43,893 bases of DNA, taken from Larkinella terrae. Lineage in GTDB: Bacteria > Bacteroidota > Bacteroidia > Cytophagales > Spirosomataceae. Positions 25,232-33,791 of this stretch are shown one piece after another. Every line of letters starts with the position of its first letter. Within the stretch, counting starts at the first letter, position 1. The stretch is from contig NZ_WJXZ01000020.1 in the NCBI RefSeq assembly GCF_009668025.1, forward strand, positions 1 through 43,893, in the 5' to 3' direction. A program made the position numbers and the translations under genes. The notes under the pieces are model-generated. The model searched no databases and had not been told where the DNA came from. It saw nothing but the letters and a program-made list of their open reading frames with translations.

Positions 25232-27352
25232 ATGAAATCGTTGCAAAAATTACTACTGCTGATCGTTTTGCTGGGCGTAAATCGCCCGCTCCGGGCTCAG
25301 AGTTACTATACGCCCCCTTTTGATTTCGACCGGAGTATGGACAAGGCGTATGTCGATAGCCTGTTGCGGACCACGCGCATTCGACTGGCTGGTCTGGACC
25401 GGATGCGGCCAACGGCGACCGTCGACACCGCCCGCATGGAGTACCTGCATTTCATGGCGTACGTCCATTACAGTGGCATGTCACACCGCGACAGCTCGCT
25501 TTTGGTGGCCAACCAGTTGATCCAACTGGCGGAACGCAAAAAAAACATCAAATACCAGATCAAAGGCCTTCTGCTCACCGAACGGTATTACCGGGATTTC
25601 AAGGTTAATTATCCCCAGGCCATCAAACTGAATTACCGCCTTTTAGCGCTGATCGAAACAACGCCGACGACCTACGCCATGTATTTCTGGCGTATTTACC
25701 GAAACCTCGGCCACATCAGCAGTGCGATCGGCGAGTACAGCGACGCCGTGACGTATCTGCAGAAAAGCATCAGTTGGTTCAACAAAGACAAAAAAATCGA
25801 CCCCATTCACCTGGCCGATCTGCACCGGTTTCTGGCCAATGCCTACATCGGTCAAAAGCAGTTAAACGAGGCCGAAGCACATTACCTGCTTTCCTGGGAT
25901 TTTGTGAACCACCTGAGCAAGGTGTCGATTTCCAACAAAGCGTATCTGACCAACGACATTGGTCAATTATATAACCTCCAGGAGAAGTTTACGCAGGCCG
26001 TTCCCTTTCTCAAGCAATCCATTGCGTACTGGGGGCAGCTCAACGCGCCCTTTCCCCAGGCCGACGCGCTGGCCGATCTGGCGGTTTCTTACCTCGGTTT
26101 GAAACAGTATGAGGCCGCTATTGCCAGCGCCCGGGAAGCGTTGGCTAAAAACCAGAAGGTTCCGGCGCCCATGCTCACGGCTTATTCGGTTTTGATCAGC
26201 GCCTACGAACATCGGCAGGACTGGAAAAACGCCTTTGAGTACCAGCGGCTTTTCAACGCCAAAAAAGGGGAAGAACAGCAGGCCATCAACCAGACCGAGA
26301 GCCTGCGAAGCAAGGCAAAATTTGAACGGGAGCAGCTTGAGATCGCGCACCGTCAGGAGCGGCTTTTGCAGAACCAGCGCTACCAGATGCTGGCTAAACA
26401 GGCCGAAATCGACCGGCTTAACAACACCTTCCGAACCAACGAATTACAACGGCTGGCGCAAACCCGGGATCTGAAATACAGACTCGAAAGCCAGCAGCTC
26501 AGAACCGTCGCTACCCAGAAACAGGCCGCGCAGCAAGCCACTATCAAGCAATTAAAAATCAATCAGTTGCATGCGGGATTGGCGGCTCAGAAACAACTTC
26601 GCAATCTGCTGCTGATCGGGATCGGAATCATCAGTTCGCTGGGCTTGCTATTGCTGTATTATAACCTCCGCATCCGGCAAACCAACCTGGCTTTGCGGGC
26701 CAAAAACCGGGAGATTGAAATGGCCCTGATCAAAGGACAAACCATTGAACGTAAGCGCGTTGCTACCGAACTCCACGACCGGGTGAGTAGTTTGCTCGGC
26801 GCCACTAAAATGACATTCCAGACGATGGATGCCGAAATTCTGTCGCCCCGCAACAAGAAATTATACGAAAACAGCCTGAACCTCCTCAACGATGCTGTAA
26901 CGCAGGTTCGGCAACTGTCGCACAATCTCATTCCCGAACAGTTGCTCCAGCAGGACTTGCTGGTTTCGCTCAAGACGCTGGTCAAAAAGCTGAATCTGAC
27001 TGAGCAAACGGTTTTTTCGCTGAGCAGTGAGCCCAGCGGCAAACTTCCGCTGACGCAGGAAGCCAAGTTCAATCTGTACGTTATCTGCCTGGAACTCTGC
27101 ACCAATGTGCTTCGTCACGCCCAGGCAAGCCAGGCCCACATTAAGTTGATCTGGCACGATAACTGGCTGGCCCTACAGGTCATCGATAATGGCGTTGGAA
27201 TGAAAACCGGGCGGGAAAGTGGAATGGGGCTGGATAACATTCGGAAAAGGGCCGAAACGATTGGTGCCCGGTTCCGGCTCGAATCGGACCCGTACGATGG
27301 AACCAAAGCCAGCATTTTGCTGCCGCTTTCTTCCGATAAAGCCTTTAACTGA
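25232..27352 (+). CDS. TPR-containing sensor histidine kinase (HisKA_3 type)
   Basis: 706 residues. A signal peptide (1-24) leads a periplasmic TPR array (about 80-340, e.g. YSDAVTYLQKSISWFNKDKK), a coiled coil (about 345-450), one membrane span (about 457-477), the HisKA_3 phosphoacceptor box ERKRVATELHDR (His515), and a HATPase_c domain with N-box Glu621/Asn625 and G-box DNGVGM at 652. These kinases normally phosphorylate a LuxR/NarL-type regulator. None is adjacent; the next gene (6 bases later) is a Tat-exported TIM-barrel protein. The partner regulator is probably encoded elsewhere. Confidence 0.93.
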   Translation: MKSLQKLLLLIVLLGVNRPLRAQSYYTPPFDFDRSMDKAYVDSLLRTTRIRLAGLDRMRPTATVDTARMEYLHFMAYVHYSGMSHRDSSLLVANQLIQLAERKKNIKYQIKGLLLTERYYRDFKVNYPQAIKLNYRLLALIETTPTTYAMYFWRIYRNLGHISSAIGEYSDAVTYLQKSISWFNKDKKIDPIHLADLHRFLANAYIGQKQLNEAEAHYLLSWDFVNHLSKVSISNKAYLTNDIGQLYNLQEKFTQAVPFLKQSIAYWGQLNAPFPQADALADLAVSYLGLKQYEAAIASAREALAKNQKVPAPMLTAYSVLISAYEHRQDWKNAFEYQRLFNAKKGEEQQAINQTESLRSKAKFEREQLEIAHRQERLLQNQRYQMLAKQAEIDRLNNTFRTNELQRLAQTRDLKYRLESQQLRTVATQKQAAQQATIKQLKINQLHAGLAAQKQLRNLLLIGIGIISSLGLLLLYYNLRIRQTNLALRAKNREIEMALIKGQTIERKRVATELHDRVSSLLGATKMTFQTMDAEILSPRNKKLYENSLNLLNDAVTQVRQLSHNLIPEQLLQQDLLVSLKTLVKKLNLTEQTVFSLSSEPSGKLPLTQEAKFNLYVICLELCTNVLRHAQASQAHIKLIWHDNWLALQVIDNGVGMKTGRESGMGLDNIRKRAETIGARFRLESDPYDGTKASILLPLSSDKAFN

Positions 27353-27358
27353 TCCACC

Positions 27359-28282
27359 ATGACTCTGCTCTCCCGTCGCCATTTTCTGCAATCTTCTGCA
27401 CTCCTGGCAGGTAGCCTGATGACTCCGGCCTGGAAGGCGAATCAAAAACCGCTGCGGCTAGGCGGCCCCATTTTCTTAAAAAGCGACGATCCGGAGGAAC
27501 TGGCCCGCGAGCACCGGCGTCTGAATTACAGCTCGGCCTACGTTCCGGCGGTCAAAAACGCGGAAACCGAAAAAATTGCGGCCATCCGGAAGGCGTTCGC
27601 GGCTCAGAATGTCATCATTGCCGAGGTGGGTGCCTGGGTTAATATGCTGGATCAGGATGCCGAAAAGCGGCAGAAAAATCTGGCGTATGTTACCGAACGT
27701 TTAGCCCTGGCCGACGAAATCGGGGCACTGGCCTGCGTCAACATTGCCGGTTCCTACAACCCCAAACAGTGGGATGGTCCGGATGCTCGCAACTTTTCGA
27801 AGGACTATTTCGACGCGACGGTGGAAAACTGCCGGAAAGTGATCGACGCCGTTAAACCGAAAAAAGCCCGATTTGCGTTGGAAATGATGGGCTGGAGCCT
27901 GCCCGACGGTCCGGATTCGTACCTAAAATTCATCAAAGCCATTGACCGCCCGGCTTTCGGGGCGCACATCGACATCGCCAACATCATCAATACGCCCGAG
28001 CGGTTTTACAAAAACACGGAACTCATCAACGAAACGTTCCGCAAACTGGGCCGCTGGATTGTGGCGGTTCATGCCAAAGATGTTCACGGCAAAGACGTCC
28101 ATTTTGCCGAAACCATGCCGGGGCGCGGGGCGCTTGATTACCAGGCGTATATCCGAAATGTCACGGCTTTACCGCAGGAAACACCCTTTATGCTCGAACA
28201 CCTGCGCACGCCCGAAGAGTACGATGAAGCCCGGTTATTTGTGATCAAAAAAGCCGCCGAAGCCGGTATTCCGCTGGCTTGA
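27359..28282 (+). CDS. Tat-exported sugar phosphate isomerase/epimerase-like TIM-barrel protein
   Basis: 307 residues. The N-terminus SRRHFLQSSALLAG is a twin-arginine signal. The rest fits the AP endonuclease 2 / xylose isomerase-like TIM barrel (PF01261), with candidate metal ligands in LEMMGWSLPD, GAHIDIANI, AVHAKDVHGK and ending EHLRTPEEYDEARLFV. Family members isomerise or epimerise sugars, and those with Tat signals are common in Bacteroidota carbohydrate loci. It starts 6 bases after the TPR kinase, suggesting co-expression. The substrate is unknown. It ends 5 bases from the convergent small secreted-protein gene. Confidence 0.88.
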   Translation: MTLLSRRHFLQSSALLAGSLMTPAWKANQKPLRLGGPIFLKSDDPEELAREHRRLNYSSAYVPAVKNAETEKIAAIRKAFAAQNVIIAEVGAWVNMLDQDAEKRQKNLAYVTERLALADEIGALACVNIAGSYNPKQWDGPDARNFSKDYFDATVENCRKVIDAVKPKKARFALEMMGWSLPDGPDSYLKFIKAIDRPAFGAHIDIANIINTPERFYKNTELINETFRKLGRWIVAVHAKDVHGKDVHFAETMPGRGALDYQAYIRNVTALPQETPFMLEHLRTPEEYDEARLFVIKKAAEAGIPLA

Positions 28283-28287
28283 GACGA

Positions 28288-28659
28288 TCAATGGACTTCG
28301 TAGTTGATGGTAACGACGTGCCGGGCGGTAGGGCCTGCTTTGCTGATTGAGATTTTTTCAACCTGCGTTCCTTTTTTAGCCAGTACCCGTTTGACGTAAC
28401 GCACATCATCCGACGGTTTCCCGTTTAAAATGTAAGTGACCGTTCCGGACGGATAATCAAACAAATTGATCGAATCCGTTTCGACGACCCGCGCCTTGCC
28501 GTCCCAATTCACATAGTCATACGTATCCCGGTCTTTCTGCCGGATTTGGTCGTAGGTCGGAAACGAATTTCCCACTTTTTGTGACTGGCCGGAAACCGGG
28601 TGGTTCAGAAAAAACAACGCCATCATGCCTACCAACAGGAAACCGGTTTTCATTGCCAT
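28288..28659 (-). CDS. Small secreted protein of unknown function
   Basis: 123 residues. A signal peptide (MAMKTGFLLVGMMALFFLNH, cleavage near VSGQ) is followed by about 98 residues with GTVTYILNGKPSDD and KKGTQVEKISISKAGPTARH, a small beta-rich domain. The 'YILNGK' pattern is like the strands of TonB-C or carboxypeptidase-like add-on domains, but no family is assigned. A second ATG at 28653 is an equally good start. It is convergent with the TIM-barrel gene (5-base gap). Confidence 0.7.
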   Translation of the reverse strand: MAMKTGFLLVGMMALFFLNHPVSGQSQKVGNSFPTYDQIRQKDRDTYDYVNWDGKARVVETDSINLFDYPSGTVTYILNGKPSDDVRYVKRVLAKKGTQVEKISISKAGPTARHVVTINYEVH

Positions 28660-28712
28660 TCGGATTATAGTTCAACATCACTGCCATCGTAAGACGGTCT
28701 CCAAAAACCGCC

Positions 28713-29384
28713 TTACTTCAATTGCGCCGACAGCCGCTTGGCCAGCGTGTGGTTTTTAAACGACGGGCTCAGCTTGTCGTACATCGCACGGGCCTCGGTT
28801 TTCGGAAACTGCGTCCAGTACCAGTTCAGCAGATAAAGGCTCAGCTGCGAGTCGGGATTGGCGTTGATTTGCTCGGCCACTTTCTGGTTTTGCTCCAGCT
28901 TCAACCGCTTTTCTTCCCGCGCAACCCGGTTGGCAATGGCCGTATCCTTAGCCGAACGCTGGCGGTCGTTGTACAGATCCATCAGCACGTCGCGGTAGGG
29001 CCGGTCGACTTCGTTCTGAAATTTCAGCCAGCTATCGGTCAGCGGAGAGCCTTTCACTTCGGCTTCCCGAAAAGCGTCGCGCGTTCCCTCGAGCGTCAGG
29101 TCACCGTCCCAGATGAACTGCACCTGTCCTGGCAAACCGGCGGCTACCACATTATAAAAATCGATTTCGGGAATAGTCCGGCTAAAGGCGAATTTCCCGT
29201 CGACTGCCCGGGTCGAATCCACGATCAGCGGTTTGCTGTTGGCGTTATCGGTTTTCTTGAGGTAAACCATCACCGTACCCAGGCCGGTGACATTGCCCTG
29301 CAATTTGACGTTTTTCTGCGCCAGAACGGATGGTACAATTCCAAAACTGAGCAGGATAAGAAGATTAAAAAAACGGTTTTTCAT
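28713..29384 (-). CDS. Secreted DUF4369-domain protein lacking a thioredoxin domain
   Basis: 223 residues from MKNRFFNLLILLSFGIVPSV (signal peptide); a longer frame to 29477 adds an unlikely leader. Residues about 22-115 match the DUF4369 pattern (VKLQGNVTGLGTVMVYLKK, VDGKFAFSRTI, VQFIWDGDLTLEGT), followed by a helical region (about 125-220). DUF4369 usually forms the N-terminal part of TlpA/ResA-like thioredoxins. Here the protein ends before any thioredoxin domain or CxxC, so it is a stand-alone version. The substrate and role are unknown. Confidence 0.8.
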   Translation of the reverse strand: MKNRFFNLLILLSFGIVPSVLAQKNVKLQGNVTGLGTVMVYLKKTDNANSKPLIVDSTRAVDGKFAFSRTIPEIDFYNVVAAGLPGQVQFIWDGDLTLEGTRDAFREAEVKGSPLTDSWLKFQNEVDRPYRDVLMDLYNDRQRSAKDTAIANRVAREEKRLKLEQNQKVAEQINANPDSQLSLYLLNWYWTQFPKTEARAMYDKLSPSFKNHTLAKRLSAQLK

Positions 29385-29580
29385 AGGTTCGATGGTGAGG
29401 CTTTTACGAGTTGCCGAATAATAAAACGTTTTGATACACAGAATGTAACCCGGTATATTACGGATAATTAACAACAAAAATAGCCGTTGTGTCTACGTTT
29501 ATTTTCCTGATCCGGCGGTAAACTTATTCTCTGGCCTTCGTAAATCAAAACAATTCGTTTAACCTACGCTATTCTGCTGC

Positions 29581-30939
29581 ATGGACGTCTCCGCTCCCTC
29601 CACCGTACTGATTGATTCCGGGCTGGCCCGCGAGGGCACCGCCCGGCCCGTTGCCAAAGCCGACCGCATTCAAACCATCGACATCGTTCGGGGGTTTGCG
29701 CTGCTCGGTATTCTGATGATGAACATTCCGTATTTTGGCCTGTCCTACACGGCCATTCCCCGGTTTTTCACCGCCCCGGCCAACTCGCCGGATTTCCGCA
29801 CCCTGGCCGTGGTGTCGGTGGTTTTTGAGGGCACCATGCGCGCCTTGTTTTCCATGCTGTTCGGGGCGGGAATGCTGCTCTTCATGGCCAAAAAAGACAA
29901 CCTGGCCGACGGCTACGGCATGCCCGATTACTATTATCGTCGGCTTTTCTGGCTCATTCTGTTCGGGGTTTTTAATGCATATATTCTGCTCTGGCCCGGC
30001 GACATTCTCTACACCTACGGCGTTTGCGGTCTGTTTCTCTTTCCATTTCGGAAAATGCCCCCCCGAAATTACCTGCTCATCGCTTTTTTCTGCGTGGCGG
30101 TTTCGGGCGCAAAGGGTTTTTTTGGCGCGATGGAGACCAAAGAAAAGCGGGAGGGTTACAAACAGGCGATCCAGTTGGAAAAACAAAAAAAACCGCTGAC
30201 CGACGAGCAGAAAAAAGCCAAAGAAGCCTGGCTAACCTTCGAGAAAAATTTCAAATACGATAAAAAGAAAGAGGAGGAAGTGAATAAAACCATGCTGGGA
30301 AGCTACGGCACGGTTTTTACGTACCTCATTCCGCTCAATACCAAATTGGAATCGACCAAGTTTTACCTGAGCTATATCTGGGATGCCTGGTCGCTGATGT
30401 TTCTGGGAATGGCGCTGTTCAAATGGGGCTTTTTTTCCAATAAGCTGTCCACCCGAACGTATTTCCTGACGCTGCTGGCCGGTTACGGTTTTGGTCTGAC
30501 GTTCGGCTGGTTCGGCTTCCGGGACCACGTCGCCTGGTATACCGACCCCGGCAAAGCGTTCGACAGCGACTCGTTTCCGTTTCAGGCTTTTTACCACGTT
30601 CGCCGGGCGGCTTCCGCCATTGGTCACGCCAGTTTACTGCTGCTGATTTACCGTTCGGGCGTTGTGTCCTGGCTGATGAAAGCCCTGGCGAACGTCGGGC
30701 AGATGGCCTTTACGAACTACCTGATGCAGAGCATTATCTGCACGCTGTTCTTTTACGGATACGGTTTTAGCTACTTCGGTAAACTGTCGTATTACGAACT
30801 CTATTTTGTCGTAGCCGCGGTCTGGGTTTTTCAACTCATTTTCTCGGCCATCTGGCTGCAATTTTTCCGCTTTGGCCCGTTCGAATGGCTCTGGCGGTCC
30901 CTCACCTACTGGAAGCGGCAACCGATGAAGTTGAATTAA
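29581..30939 (+). CDS. DUF418-family polytopic membrane protein
   Basis: 452 residues. The start of the membrane core, DRIQTIDIVRGFALLGILMMNIPYF, is the signature of the DUF418/YeiB family. About eight to ten membrane segments follow. A charged soluble loop rich in Lys and Glu lies at about 185-235. The C-terminal DUF418 block contains FTNYLMQSIICTLFFYG and RFGPFEWLWRSLTYWK. These proteins are thought to be inner-membrane transporters or acyltransferase-like, but no function is established. It stands alone, and a heptad hairpin follows it. Confidence 0.92.
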   Translation: MDVSAPSTVLIDSGLAREGTARPVAKADRIQTIDIVRGFALLGILMMNIPYFGLSYTAIPRFFTAPANSPDFRTLAVVSVVFEGTMRALFSMLFGAGMLLFMAKKDNLADGYGMPDYYYRRLFWLILFGVFNAYILLWPGDILYTYGVCGLFLFPFRKMPPRNYLLIAFFCVAVSGAKGFFGAMETKEKREGYKQAIQLEKQKKPLTDEQKKAKEAWLTFEKNFKYDKKKEEEVNKTMLGSYGTVFTYLIPLNTKLESTKFYLSYIWDAWSLMFLGMALFKWGFFSNKLSTRTYFLTLLAGYGFGLTFGWFGFRDHVAWYTDPGKAFDSDSFPFQAFYHVRRAASAIGHASLLLLIYRSGVVSWLMKALANVGQMAFTNYLMQSIICTLFFYGYGFSYFGKLSYYELYFVVAAVWVFQLIFSAIWLQFFRFGPFEWLWRSLTYWKRQPMKLN

Positions 30940-30956
30940 AAGAATTTCAAATGTAA

Positions 30957-31021
30957 AATGATGAATGTCGAATGTAAAAGTGATTCAAAACCGTGCACTT
31001 TTACATTCATCATTCATCATT
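30957..31021. repeat. Inverted heptad repeat after the DUF418 gene
   Basis: The left arm 30957-30982 and right arm 30996-31021 are 26-base near-complements (24 of 26 match) around a 13-base loop. The motif includes AATGATGAATG and TGTAAAAGTG; further right-side units continue to about 31036. Between convergent genes (DUF418 plus, GNAT minus) it could act as a bidirectional transcript end, but it lacks a clean U tract. Confidence 0.8.
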
Positions 31022-31039
31022 TATAATTCATCATTCCTT

Positions 31040-31345
31040 TTATAACACTTCTTCTTCCTTATTCCAGATATCCTCGTAGTCTTTCGGGTGGCGTTTGAAT
31101 TGGACGTTGACGTACGGGCAGAGTGGAATCACCTTCAAATGGTGTTCACGGGCGTAAGCTGCCATCGTGTCGAGCAGTTGTTTGGCGTAGCCTTTCCCTT
31201 CCATGTCCGGGTCAACCTCCGTGTGATAAACCGCCAGATTGCCGTCGGAAACGCTGATCGCCATTTCGCCGATTTTAACGCCCGATTCGTAGAGATTGAA
31301 AGCTCCGTGCCCTTTTTGATTCAGTTCTAATTTGATTTCTGACAT
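31040..31345 (-). CDS. GNAT-family N-acetyltransferase (YjdJ-like)
   Basis: 101 residues from MSEIKLELNQKG; an ATG at 31369 would add 8 residues and start 3 bases past the beta-lactamase stop. The small acetyltransferase fold of the YjdJ/'GCN5-related' subfamily (about 90-100 residues) is clear: GEMAISVSDGNLAVYHTEVDPDMEGKGYAKQLLDTMAAYAREH with the acetyl-CoA loop EGKGYAKQL, then VIPLCPYVNVQFKRHP. The acceptor is unknown. It is downstream of and probably co-transcribed with the class D beta-lactamase and lipoprotein genes. Confidence 0.9.
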   Translation of the reverse strand: MSEIKLELNQKGHGAFNLYESGVKIGEMAISVSDGNLAVYHTEVDPDMEGKGYAKQLLDTMAAYAREHHLKVIPLCPYVNVQFKRHPKDYEDIWNKEEEVL

Positions 31346-31372
31346 GATCGTTTTCGTTAATTGAACCATAGT

Positions 31373-32164
31373 TCAAATTCCCATCGTCTTCAAAATCGCT
31401 TCCGTGATTTGCCGACGGGCGGGGACAAATGTATCGGGAACCGGTTTGGAGCTTTCTACATTCGTGGCAAAATAATAGACTTTATCGCCCTTTTCAACAT
31501 AACCCACAAACCAGCCGATGTCGGGATTGCCACTGGCGGCCCAGCCGGTTTTTCCGTACAGTTTGGCCCCCTGCCGTTCTTCGATGAACATGATCTTTTT
31601 CAGGATTTCCAGGTTCTTTTTGGCAAACGGCACATTGCCTTCGTGAATCCGGCGCAGAAAATCGACCTGCTCTTCCTGCGTAATCGTCGATTTTCCCTCC
31701 AGCCAGAATGTATCCAGGTTATTGGCATTGATGTCCAGCTTTCCGTAATTGGCCTTCCCGACCCATTCCCGCATTCGTTTCAGGCCAATTTTCCGGGCCA
31801 GTTCCTGGTAACAGGGCACGCACGATACTTTAAAAGCGGTTTCGAGCGTATTGTCGCGGTTCCAGGCGTCGACGTCGCGCTTGACGCTATCCCACTTCAT
31901 GACGGAGTTTTCGTCCTTCAAAATACCGGTTTCCAGGCCAATCAGCGTGTTCAGGATTTTGTACGTGGAAGCGGGCAAAAACCGTTGGCGGGTTCGTTCA
32001 AAATTATAAGCCGTGTAATGATCGCGCTGCGGGTCGTACAGCAAAAAAGATCCTTTGAGTTTTTTCTCGGCAAAAAACCGCTCAAAATCCGGCCGCTCCG
32101 TAACGGAAGCGGGGCGATAACTCAGCAGAAAAACCGCTGCCAGCGCCATCAGTATTTTCCTCAT
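31373..32164 (-). CDS. Class D (OXA-like) serine beta-lactamase
   Basis: 263 residues with a signal peptide (about 1-21). Class D motifs are in order: active-site STYK (Ser66, Lys69), S-x-V as SCV (114-116), YGK at 140-142 where most enzymes have YGN or FGN, the W-region with FWLEGKSTITQEEQVDFL, and KTGW (205-208). Lys69 would carry the carbamate used as general base. It is probably periplasmic and hydrolyses beta-lactams, although some chromosomal Bacteroidota members are poorly active. The operon partners are a lipoprotein gene 15 bases upstream and a GNAT gene downstream. No BlaR/BlaI-type regulator is present. Confidence 0.9.
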   Translation of the reverse strand: MRKILMALAAVFLLSYRPASVTERPDFERFFAEKKLKGSFLLYDPQRDHYTAYNFERTRQRFLPASTYKILNTLIGLETGILKDENSVMKWDSVKRDVDAWNRDNTLETAFKVSCVPCYQELARKIGLKRMREWVGKANYGKLDINANNLDTFWLEGKSTITQEEQVDFLRRIHEGNVPFAKKNLEILKKIMFIEERQGAKLYGKTGWAASGNPDIGWFVGYVEKGDKVYYFATNVESSKPVPDTFVPARRQITEAILKTMGI

Positions 32165-32179
32165 ACAGCTTTGATACTC

Positions 32180-33658
32180 TTACGGTTTTGACGAAATGTA
32201 TTGAATCTTGGCGAACTTTCCGGCTCCGCCCTTCTCGCCCAGCGCCGGTTCAAATCCCAGTTGCAGAATGGCGCCGGTCCAGCCTGGCACTTTTGTCATG
32301 TCGACTTCGTAAGTCCGGTATTGGCCATCGCCGATAATCGGGAAATCAACCAGGTGCGCCGGTACAAATTCGGGATCGTTCGGGGCTATCCACCGGAGCC
32401 GGGCCTGCGTCGCATCGGTTTTGATGGCGGCCCGGATGTAAACCTTCGGCATATCGGCAGCCTGCCACATTTCGTTCGGCCCGGCCATCAGAAAGCTACC
32501 GTTGTCGAGCGGAATATCCAGCTCATTTTTGATCGGCCAGCCCCGGTCGAAGCCCTGGTAATACCACCACGACTGCCGGTCGGCCACGAAGCGGTAATCC
32601 GGAGCGGTTTTCGGACGCGGTTGCGCGTAAACATACTTCCGAATGTCGTCGATCGACCCAACGATCAAGGCGTAGCTGTATTCGTACTGGATATTCGAGT
32701 CAATGATTTCATAGGCGGAAGGGGTAATGTAGCCTGTCGTAAAATCGTATTCGCCCCCCACCGGCGACGTTCCGAAACTACCGCCGATAAAATACTGGTG
32801 ATTCGGTTTGTAAACCGCCACGCCCCAGTTGGCGTCGTTGACCATCGCCAGCCAGTTTTCGGGTGAGAGCATGGCTTTGCCCCCAAAAATTTCATTGACC
32901 GTCTGGCTACCGGTTTTGGTGAGGGCGTCGTTGGTAAACGGTTTGGTACCCGTGTAGGAGACAATATTGCGAAACGGCGCATTCAGAAAAACAGCGGGCA
33001 ATTCCTGCGGTCGGGCCGAATATTGCTTGGTATCCGACCGGTTATTGTTCAGCTTATGGCGAACTTTAACGGTATTTTTATCGAGCGAAATCCAGGTTTC
33101 AATCGTGCATTCGGCCGGTTCGTTATCGTTCGGCCAGATCATCGGCAGCGTTTTGATGTAAATCTGCTGGCCGTCGTTCCGCGTTTCGAGCACTTTGGAG
33201 CGGTTGCCGAAAACGTCGCCCGACATGATCGGGTTCCAGCCCAGATCTTTCCAGAGCGGATGAGGCTGTTTGCCATTTGGCGCAAAAGGCGTGGGTCCCG
33301 AATAAAACGACGCCTGAATCTGCCGTCCCGAATCCCAGTTATTCACCAGATTCTGCCCGTTGGCCGAGGCTGCGAGGTACGTAATGGCCCCTCCCATGTT
33401 CAGATCGACGCTCAACCGGATCGATCCGTTGTCGATATACGACGGTTTGGGCGGAGGCAGGGGCAAGCCGGTGATGGGTGAACTGCCCGGCCCGCTGGCG
33501 CCCGGATTGGAAGAACCGGGCGTTCCGGGCGTCGAGGTCGAACCGCCCTGGTTGGAGGGAGTCCGCCAGACGCGCTCTTCGTATTTATAACAGCCTGTAA
33601 ACGTCAGACCTACCACCCAAATCAGAATCCATGCACGCAGACGTATCATTCCATTCAT
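32180..33658 (-). CDS. Lipoprotein with Gly/Pro/Ser linker and beta-sandwich-like domains, unknown function
   Basis: 492 residues from MNGMIRLRAW (ATG at 33649 also possible). The lipobox is TFTGC (Cys23). A low-complexity Gly/Ser/Pro linker (about 37-72) separates it from a large beta-rich domain (about 75-375) starting IRLSVDLNMGGAITYLA, with HPLWKDLGWNPIMSGDVFG and SFGTSPVGGEYDFTTGYI. The C-terminal part (about 375-490) resembles a carbohydrate-binding-like sandwich. No family can be named; a sugar-related surface role is inference. It is the first gene of the tight minus-strand operon with the beta-lactamase. Confidence 0.75.
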   Translation of the reverse strand: MNGMIRLRAWILIWVVGLTFTGCYKYEERVWRTPSNQGGSTSTPGTPGSSNPGASGPGSSPITGLPLPPPKPSYIDNGSIRLSVDLNMGGAITYLAASANGQNLVNNWDSGRQIQASFYSGPTPFAPNGKQPHPLWKDLGWNPIMSGDVFGNRSKVLETRNDGQQIYIKTLPMIWPNDNEPAECTIETWISLDKNTVKVRHKLNNNRSDTKQYSARPQELPAVFLNAPFRNIVSYTGTKPFTNDALTKTGSQTVNEIFGGKAMLSPENWLAMVNDANWGVAVYKPNHQYFIGGSFGTSPVGGEYDFTTGYITPSAYEIIDSNIQYEYSYALIVGSIDDIRKYVYAQPRPKTAPDYRFVADRQSWWYYQGFDRGWPIKNELDIPLDNGSFLMAGPNEMWQAADMPKVYIRAAIKTDATQARLRWIAPNDPEFVPAHLVDFPIIGDGQYRTYEVDMTKVPGWTGAILQLGFEPALGEKGGAGKFAKIQYISSKP

Positions 33659-33791
33659 AAGTACAAGAGCTTTGCTGTTTTTCCGGTCAATAAAATCTGT
33701 TTCTCTCAAAACGTCAAATTGGGGATAAGTTTACAAAATAATGGCTTTAATGTTTAACTTGCCTGCTATTTAAACCAAAAGCAATTCCATA

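Noticed and set aside
13753-31021. CRISPR array as an explanation for the heptad repeats
   Set aside because: Units are 7 bp, inverted and without unique spacers, and no cas gene is present.
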